Source: Ypsolopha sequella
Taxonomy: Eukaryota; Arthropoda; Insecta; Lepidoptera; Ypsolophidae
Assembly (NCBI GenBank): GCA_934047225.1
Contig: OW204000.1
Location: forward strand, 16,696,001 to 16,760,000
Direction of reading: 5' to 3'
DNA: 64,000 bases
Shown: positions 53,501 through 62,500 of the stretch, piece by piece
Position numbering within the stretch: the stretch's first letter is position 1
Layout of the letters: each line of letters starts with the position of its first letter
Notes under the pieces: model-generated
The model's database searches: none
Seen by the model: the letters and a program-made list of their open reading frames with translations, nothing else
What the model was told of the DNA's origin: nothing
Translations under genes and position numbers: made by a program

Positions 53501-56500
53501 TAGTTACAACGCCAAATTACGTTTTCCGTGATTTGTGATCTTTCCGATTTTTTTCACGATGATTGCGACACTTGCGCCAAATCTGAAAAAAAAAAATGTA
53601 TTTCAAATTTTTATCCAATTACTCAAATTTTATTTGTTAAAATATATTGATTTAATATGCTAAATTGTCTTTAAAACAATATGTTATGAGTTATTTTGTT
53701 ATAGAAATATATAAATATGTATAATAAAAACAAAATGAAAAACAAATGAGTTTTTGTAAATATTAATTTGTTTGTTTTTTTTTTCTATTTTTTGAGATAG
53801 CTATATGCACAACGTCAATTAGGTCCTACTAGGACCTGGGGCTCTACCGCGTAATTCCAATCTCAAGTTGATGTTGATGAAAATGAAAATTACGCGGTAG
53901 AGCCCCTGTAACCATTATTAAATGCATTTGAAAAGCATCCTTTGTCTGTCCTTTCGATTGATACTTCAGTACGTTACTTTTCCGCTTTCTATTCTTTTTG
54001 ATTGGCTTCAATTTGCTTCTTGATTTTTTTTTATGTGCGTCTAATTATTCGACTTTTAATCGGTTTCTCTTAATGTTAGGAAGTATTTTAGTTCATATAG
54101 AGTAGGATGTAAACACAATAAATTTTCTCCCACCTACTTTTCCTTCATAACACAGTGGCATCTATGCTAATATCTCAGACGTTCTGAGACTTATGTCTCA
54201 TTGTGGCAATAGATATGTGTCTGTTCACATGACTACAAAATCAAACATTCATAGAAAATACGTAAATCGAAATAATCAATGTGAATGATCAACGTTTTTT
54301 TTTTCTTGCTGAGAACAAATGGTGATCTGCACTATATGCAAAATACTTTTCTGTTTTTGGAATGAAGCACAAAAATGCGTAGGAGTCTAGCAGAAAAATA
54401 TAAGTTGCGTTGAACGCCATTTATAAATAAATTCTAAGGGAAAAATAAATATCAAATGTGGCAGTGGCGTGCACAGGACTTTTTGGTGGAAAAGCAAACA
54501 ATTGGTCAAGAACAACAATAAAAAAAATATGAAAAAATTTAAATATCAGTTTGAAAAAAAATATTGTATGTCGCCAGGGTAGAAAATTTAGAGTGAAAAT
54601 TAGAGTGAAAATTTCCAATACAAACTTTATTTTTCAAAGTGATATTTAAATTTTTTCATATTTTTTTATTGTTATTCTTGACCAATTGCTTGCTTTTCTA
54701 GCAAAAAGTTCTGTGCACGCCACTGAAATGTGGTTTGTTTTGTACTACCTATAGTACAAATACTATAGGTTCCCGAGATCTATTGGACTCTTACAAACCA
54801 ACGTTTTGTTTACCATTCTATTGGTGAAGAATTAGAGCTACCCGCCTAATGAATTTATCAAGTGATAGATCTGTTACACCTACAAATAATACTATTTCTT
54901 GATTTGATCGTATTGCAACCTATTATTTAGAATGGTAATACAATCGAAAAGTGGGTAGCAGATTTTTTTTTTAAATGAATAATTGAGTTATTTATTTATA
55001 AATACCTATTAGATATAATTAGAACATAAATAAAATTACAAATTAACAAATTAATAAAATTACATTGTATTAATGAATAAAATTACAAGGACAAAAGCTG
55101 CACTATAAATAAAAAGAAGATTAAAACAAACTGAAAAAACATATGCGTATACAAATCTCTTCATGGCCACATTTTACAGATTGTCAAGAAAGTCGTGAAA
55201 TAAATAGGGGCGACACTTTCTTTTTCAAAACAGAATTAAAATGGCAACACAAGATCTTTCGTATGGGGAAATCAGGTGTTACCAGTAAAAACAATTTTAG
55301 TTCCATTTCAGTTTCAGAACTTTTTAGACAAGGTGTACAAACTGATCAACCCCAAGCTTTCTGCCTTCCAGGTTTGGCTACCCAGCCCCCATCTACATAA
55401 ACGTGGTTCGAGACCCAGTGGAGAGAGTGATCTCGTGGTACTACTACGTGAGGGCACCCTGGTACTACGTGGAGCGGAAACGAGCCTTCCCTGACCTGCC
55501 ACTGCCTGACCCTGGATGGCTCAAGAAGGTAAAACCTGGCTCTTTAATAAAACTTTTCGCATGGACGTACAAAAAAAAGTCGGACGGAGTTTCGTTTTAC
55601 GCTTCAGTTGTTGCTTATGGCTGGCGCATAATCTCGCTGCAAGCGCGGCAATAAAACGTCTGAGCAGAGCGAGATATATGGCGCGCTCCCTCGCACTTAT
55701 AGGTCTCATAGCAACGCGTAGTGATTTACAGCGCTCGTGCCTTAATGTTATCGACAAGCCTATAGAAAATAAAAATTAATTTATTTTAATTTCACTGGAT
55801 CTTGCTTAATTTCACATTAAAATGTCAAAATATTGATAATAACGATGCGCGCTTGTTGGTTAATATTCACACCAACAGATTTAATGTTACTTGCAAAAAA
55901 AGCGTCCATGTCGTTTAGAATTCATATGCAGAATGAATAGACGCGATACCATAAGTGTGAGTGAGTGCGCAATATGATCATCTGCTTATACGAAGTTGCG
56001 CTTGAGCGTGAGTCACTCGTCTCGTAATATTTATCGATAACTCTTACTTGACATGTAAATCACTACGCAAAACATGATTTATGTATGACCCTGCCTGCAA
56101 CGAGATTTTGCGTCAGGTATATTGACGACTGCATCCGCCTTTTTTTGTAGGTCCATGCGTGAAAGTTAGGCTTGTTTATTTGGGACATATTGTATCAAAA
56201 TATAGACTTTTGAATCTACATTCTACGAATTCTACAGATTCTGGTTTCATAAATGAAAAACCTCTTAATAAACTTCATCGCGTGCTTTTACGTAATTTTG
56301 TATACGTTTGATATCATGACAATTAACTAGTTAAACTGATACAGGCTATTAACTCCTAACAAAGACGTCTTCAAGACTTCACGTTAAGTCACACAACTTT
56401 TCAAGTTTATTAACTAACTGCAATATTTTCCAACGCTTTTATATATTTGTTTTATTTTTTTCTTCATTTGTAGCGAATTTATTTACGATTCTTGAAGTAG

Positions 56501-59500
56501 GATATGACTGTTATTTTTACAAGTACCATATCATTCGGTGTTTGCCTCGTTGACCACATTACTTGTGAACAGATAAGTAGTGCATTTTCTACGGCTTTTC
56601 ATTTATCCATTTGATTGATGCTTTCTCTTCAATGCAAGACATTAGAGGCTTCGACTTCATTATTCGGTTTGAATGATGGCGCACTCATGGTCTATCAATC
56701 TTGAAAATAAACTTTACACATTTCCTTATAGCTGCCCTCAATCCACAAGAATGCAACGTTTCTTAGCTAATAGTAGCAAACCCTTTGCTTTGTGTACTCC
56801 AATGACAGTAGTTCGATATTCCTGTGGAGTTGATACATGGGTCATAAAATATGTCATAACTTTTGATTTACTGTGAACAATGCAATTAAATAAATTCTGT
56901 TATGATCGTGATGTTGCATATTAAATCAAAACCAAACCATAATAATTTCTGCGAGAGGTAACAAAAGGCATTGCGCTCGTGTCCCATACAAAGGTGCTCA
57001 GATAGAGCATTTTTTCAAGAAATTAAAAAAAGTTAAAACCTTTTTTTTTTGTTTTTGTCAATACATTTTGATCTAGCTTCACCCCCTTTTGGATGTGCCT
57101 CTTACGAGGGACACATAGCTTTCACATGAGGGCCTCTCACTGTGACAAATTTGATTGAATTGATTTTGAACTTAATATTTTATGATAAAATATACATTTT
57201 TTCTACTAAAACCAAACCAAAGGGGATGGGATTTGAACTCCCTAAACACCATTCTCCTTATACATATTGTTTTGCCTCGTTCCAGTTCTGTATTTTCACA
57301 TTGTGAGGATTTTTTATTTGTGACGCTTATTCCTAATTCTTGCCTTTACCCACTCTATAGCCAACCTACTCGTCTTCTGGGTTGACTTGACATGACGGAC
57401 TGCACCGCCATGCTATTCCAACTCGCCTCCTACAACTTAATAAAACCGCCAAAGCCATAATAATTTTCTCCGAAGGCGTCGATTGACGCCAATTTGTGGA
57501 ACAATCATCACACAATTGGTCACGTGTGCTGTGCTCACTGACGCAGTTATTTGCGCCGGCGTACAGCAAGTATGGGAGATTGATGATCGATAAAGCAATC
57601 CGTGTAATTCGAGCGCGTCAATGCGTCAACATCAGGATAATTCGTTAGTTTTAGTTGATTGGTTTGCACACACTTATGGGACGCGCGTCAAACAGTATTA
57701 TACGTCGATCACATTGCGGAAGAGAAGAGATAAATCTAGAAAATTGAGTATTACCACTGTTGTTCCAAGGGTTCTCATGTAATTCTCCATGATGCAAAAT
57801 GATTTGGTAGTATTATGCTACATGCTACAAACTTGCGGACGACGATGCCTGGATTGTCAAATAACTATGCTTATGCAGTGTCCCTTTCCTAACGGAACCC
57901 TAAAAAATGAACTATTTGTGTGTATTGTTAGAATAAATCAATTTAACCAACAAAGAAACATCGGGAGCCGTCTATAAACGGTAATTGTGCTTCCCATAGC
58001 AGTTGCTATTCACCGAATTTGTATCAGTTCTTCGAGCTGAGAGATCCGTTAGATCTAGAGAAGCGATCTGTCACGATGCACGATTGTGGATTGATTCTGA
58101 TGATCTTCGCAGATAGAGTAAAAAATCATTGATCACGATCTGATGGGTTAGTTATTAGCAGCTACATATTTCTGTTAATTTTAAACGAGGACAACGCCGG
58201 CCATCGCACGCTTTGATGGCAGCATAAATGTTGTAATTGATTTTACGATGAATGGTTTTCAGTCTATTTCATTTTATAAAGTGGCATCTTCACACGATGA
58301 CTAAAGTTTATTAGCTATTCCGTTATAACTTCATTTAAATGAACATAAAAACAAAGATAATAAAAAGAAACGCAATGATCCATTTGCGTATATAAATGAT
58401 ACCTTTTAACGTCAAATTGGCGCAATATTTACATATCTCTATGTTAAATCGTACAACTGTATCTAAAAACTCGAGAATGACATCATCATTTGCATAAAAA
58501 CAACCTTTAGGGAAGGTATATGCCAAATTAAGAGAAAAGATACAAGATTATCGCAGTTACAAGTGTCAGTATTTGTGAGATAATCATAATCTGTTTAATA
58601 TTTTATTTGTATTTATATTTAATTTAGTATAAAAAAGGAATAAAAGCAAAGGATATCGTATATGTCCATCCATCCATCCATCCATCAGCCTAGTTCGTCC
58701 ACTGCTGGACATAAGCTTTTCCAGGACTTTGCCACTCCCGACGGTCATCCTGGAAGAATTGCCCATACTCACACACGCTGGGCAGGCGGGTTGGAGAGCG
58801 CAGTGCCGGAACCCTCGCACCAGTGACGCCACTGCCCGTCACCAGTCTGTTCCATATAAGGCCCGGCTATTAGGGATGGATATACCGCCATCCATCGGTC
58901 CTAGGCATGGTGGGCCTCCTGGTTTTTTGCCTGTGAGCTGTCCTCTTACTCTCCCCCGAATTACTTCGAGGAGATCTCCAAGTAAGATGGTGGTACCTCC
59001 ACAGTCGAGCCTGGCATCAGCTCTACCACCTGTGTATATGTCCATACTCATACTCATTTATTTATAATTTATCATTATATGTCTAAATATCTTATGTCTA
59101 AATATATATTATTATTATATATAGGAGTTAATTAGATCTCGGATGATATTTGTCTTCGTATTGATGAAATTAAGGGTCTCAAATTAACGCATCTAAAGTA
59201 TACAAAATTTAAAATGTTGTAAGAACAATTCAAGGGTAATGTTGCCCTAGAACTTGATTGACCGGAAGAATTAAATTTAAGAGTAGCAGTCATATAAAAA
59301 AAACTGAAAGATTAATATTCTAAAGTAAATTGTTCTAATCTAATGGGCTCTAACTCAAGTCAAAGTAAGCACTTAACAAGCTCACTTTTATCTCATTATT
59401 TATTTTCCCAGAAATTATCAGGTTGAGATAGAAAAGAAGAAAAAAAGAAAAGAGCATTCTTTCGCCCGGGTTTTTAGAACATAATTATAATATACTATTT

Positions 59501-62500
59501 AGCATATCGTGAGAAAATTAGATCTTGGTAGCCAGTACAGTTTATTAATTTGCAAAATTTTAATTAATTTTTTAATTGTAAGGTAGTAAAATTACGACTT
59601 ACAAAGTTAAGGGGGCACCGAGCAAAATAATCTAAGACGACAGTCACTGTTAAATAGATTTATTGAATAATATTTCAATGATAAATAAATAAAATATATA
59701 TTTATTATCACAGAGAATGTATCTACACTTCCGCTGCAGCGAATGTTAAAAATAACTTATGGTGTAAGAAACAAATATATCTAAAGTAGGCCCAAAATAT
59801 AAAAAACGTATTGGGGTTTTATTAATTTCAATAACTTAACTGTCGAATTTTGTCTCAACCACAATTCAAGACAATCACAAACGTTATAAAATACAATTGA
59901 GCCTTTTCACATTTTTAAAATTTTGTCTGGTAAATTAAATATGATTTTTTCTGTTAAATTAAATAAATACGTCCACGATAAAAAACGACCACGAGAGAAC
60001 AAGCGAGGTGTCTAATCGTTCTACTCTCGGCGCAGCCTTAAGAGGCGTCATCATGCGCAAACCTCCATACAAACGCGGTCACCAAATTTATTTATTCTAA
60101 AATTGTATTAGCTCTAAATTTATATAACTTATGATAGTTGTGGAAAATTCAGAGTTTTCTTCAATAAAGATTGTGCTTTGAATTTAGAACGCTACGAATT
60201 GGTATTTCTAATTTCATTGGTTCACAAAATGTTTTATTTTATTAGCTGTAAATTTATATAGCTTTTGATAGTTGTAGAAAATTCAGGGTTTTCTTCAATA
60301 AATCATTTAATTTAACATTTATTATGTTGTAATAGAATAGAAATTTTCGGGAATAAATAAAAACCAGACGGAAAGTGTGTTCAAAAAGTATTTCCTTGAC
60401 AATGAGCGTTTTTCTCGTTGTTTTTTTTTTTCTTAGTTCTTAGCTTACCTCTAGATGTCGCTATCCATGTCACCATAGATAAAATATGTTTCGTAGCAAT
60501 CAATGTCAAGGTGGTTTTTAGTTTGTTTGGAATCTGTGCAAATTTTGCCTTTGATTATGTTGCTAAAGTATACAACAGTGCCATCTAGGAATCTTATTAA
60601 ACACTAAATTTGACACAAGGAAAAACGCTCATTAGGAATCTGTTAGCCTGAACAGGTAAAGCAGTCCACAAATTAATACATTGTATACAATATAACAACA
60701 AATTATTGCTTGATATTGCTTTACACTGTAACATCTAATTAAAGCAATAAATAGCTCAATAATTGTTATGTGTATTTTCCGGTTCATTCATTATTTGACA
60801 ATTATCTTGGACACACAATAGAAGGATTGAAGAAACAACACAGCTTGTTGAGAAATATGCAAGTATCCTTTATGGTTGATATGATAACTACATATTGATT
60901 TCCTTTATTGATCAATTTGATTGCGTGAAACAATAAGTTTCTGTAAATAAGTATCTTAATTTAATAAATACAAAAAATGCTACTACAATGTTCTATCAAA
61001 AATACTAACTGCACATCAAAAAAATACTGACTTACATACTAAAATACTAATTGTGCTCTTATAGGATTTTTGGGTTGTCATAAAAAATAACCACGAAGGT
61101 TAGGTATCGCCATACCTATCCTTCTAATCTAACCTACCGGCTCTCTTCTGCGCTAAAGGATTTCTGATGGCAAATTTAGAGTGCGAAATTGTATTTTTGA
61201 TGTGCAAATAAAAATATCCCATTAAGTTATAAATATATATAGATACGCGGTAGCATGTCCGCTGAGTTCTAAGAAGAAAACGCCGGGCGCAAAAGCCGTG
61301 TGTTATATTACACCGAACATGTACCGTGCCGTATAGAGCTACTTTCAACCATTTCCTATTAGACTAACGAAGTCGAAATACTGCGTGCATGTTGTCGACC
61401 CCAAAAGTACTTAAAATCCAAAATTTCATAAATAAAACTTTAATAGAGCTTGAGATATTCACGTCCAAAAATAGATTTTTATCACTGACTGACTCACTTA
61501 GTATGTATACCTTTATACCTAAAGATCTTACAGAAAACTAGTCAATTGTTTGCATGTATGATGTAACCGTTAAAACATAGCTGTGAAAACTTGCCGAGTT
61601 CCACATATTCGATAGAAAGGACCCTAACAAACTTTCTTTTGAAACAAGTAAAAAACGTTGTATATTGCCGCAGTGGAACTTGGCACTCAATTTGATCTCA
61701 ATTCTTTTTTTAGCGAAGCCGACAATTCTGCACTGCCTTTGTACCGAACTTGGCCCCTTTTTCACATTTATGTTTTTTGGGGGATTATTATCTACTATTG
61801 ACAGATCCAGTACTAGAGTCTTGAGCTTTCCACACCACAGTAGACCAAACCCATATATTCTAAGAAGGGGGAGTGCTAAATCCCCCAAAACCTTCTGCCT
61901 CTTTGTTTAAACCTATGGTTATTGATAGGTTATTATAATAGACAATTGTTTCGGATTGTTCGTCCCGCTCAACTCAATCAAAAATCCTCTCATAGAAAAA
62001 CCTCAGTAAAAACATGACGTTTCAATTTAGTTTGATGTAACGTGTTAATCTAATTCCATTTCTAATTTAGACAATCGAGTTGCGGGTTTATATTCTGGTT
62101 ATGATACTTGCCTATTAGTTTATTTTGTTAATTAGTTTCATCATCAATCTTTGGAATTTTTATGCTGATTTCCAGCTGGTACAACCCAATTAGCTCATAT
62201 CCAGACTTCTTGGTAAAATCCAATCAGATGCATAATTTGGCACCATTTCTGCCTTTACCTTTCGAGCCACGGTCTAGACTGCGCGGCGGTCTGATTGTTT
62301 TAATTTAACAGATTAAATGTACTCCAATTTGTAAAAAAAAGGCCAAGTGCGAGCCGGACTCACGCACAAGGGTTTCGTACCACCACAAAATACACAAGGA
62401 ATCCTAAAAACACGGTCAATAATTCCACTTGCAGTTATAGGGCCTATAACTTGACACTTAATTTAACTTGACACTTACGATCTAATAAACTTTATGTATC

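Noticed and set aside
55403..55779. Frames at 55403-55779 as separate genes
   Set aside because: The first part is exon d in frame reading into the intron; the rest falls in a fold-back element.
61538..61888. 116-codon minus frame as a gene
   Set aside because: No recognisable domain and no conserved signal; likely chance.
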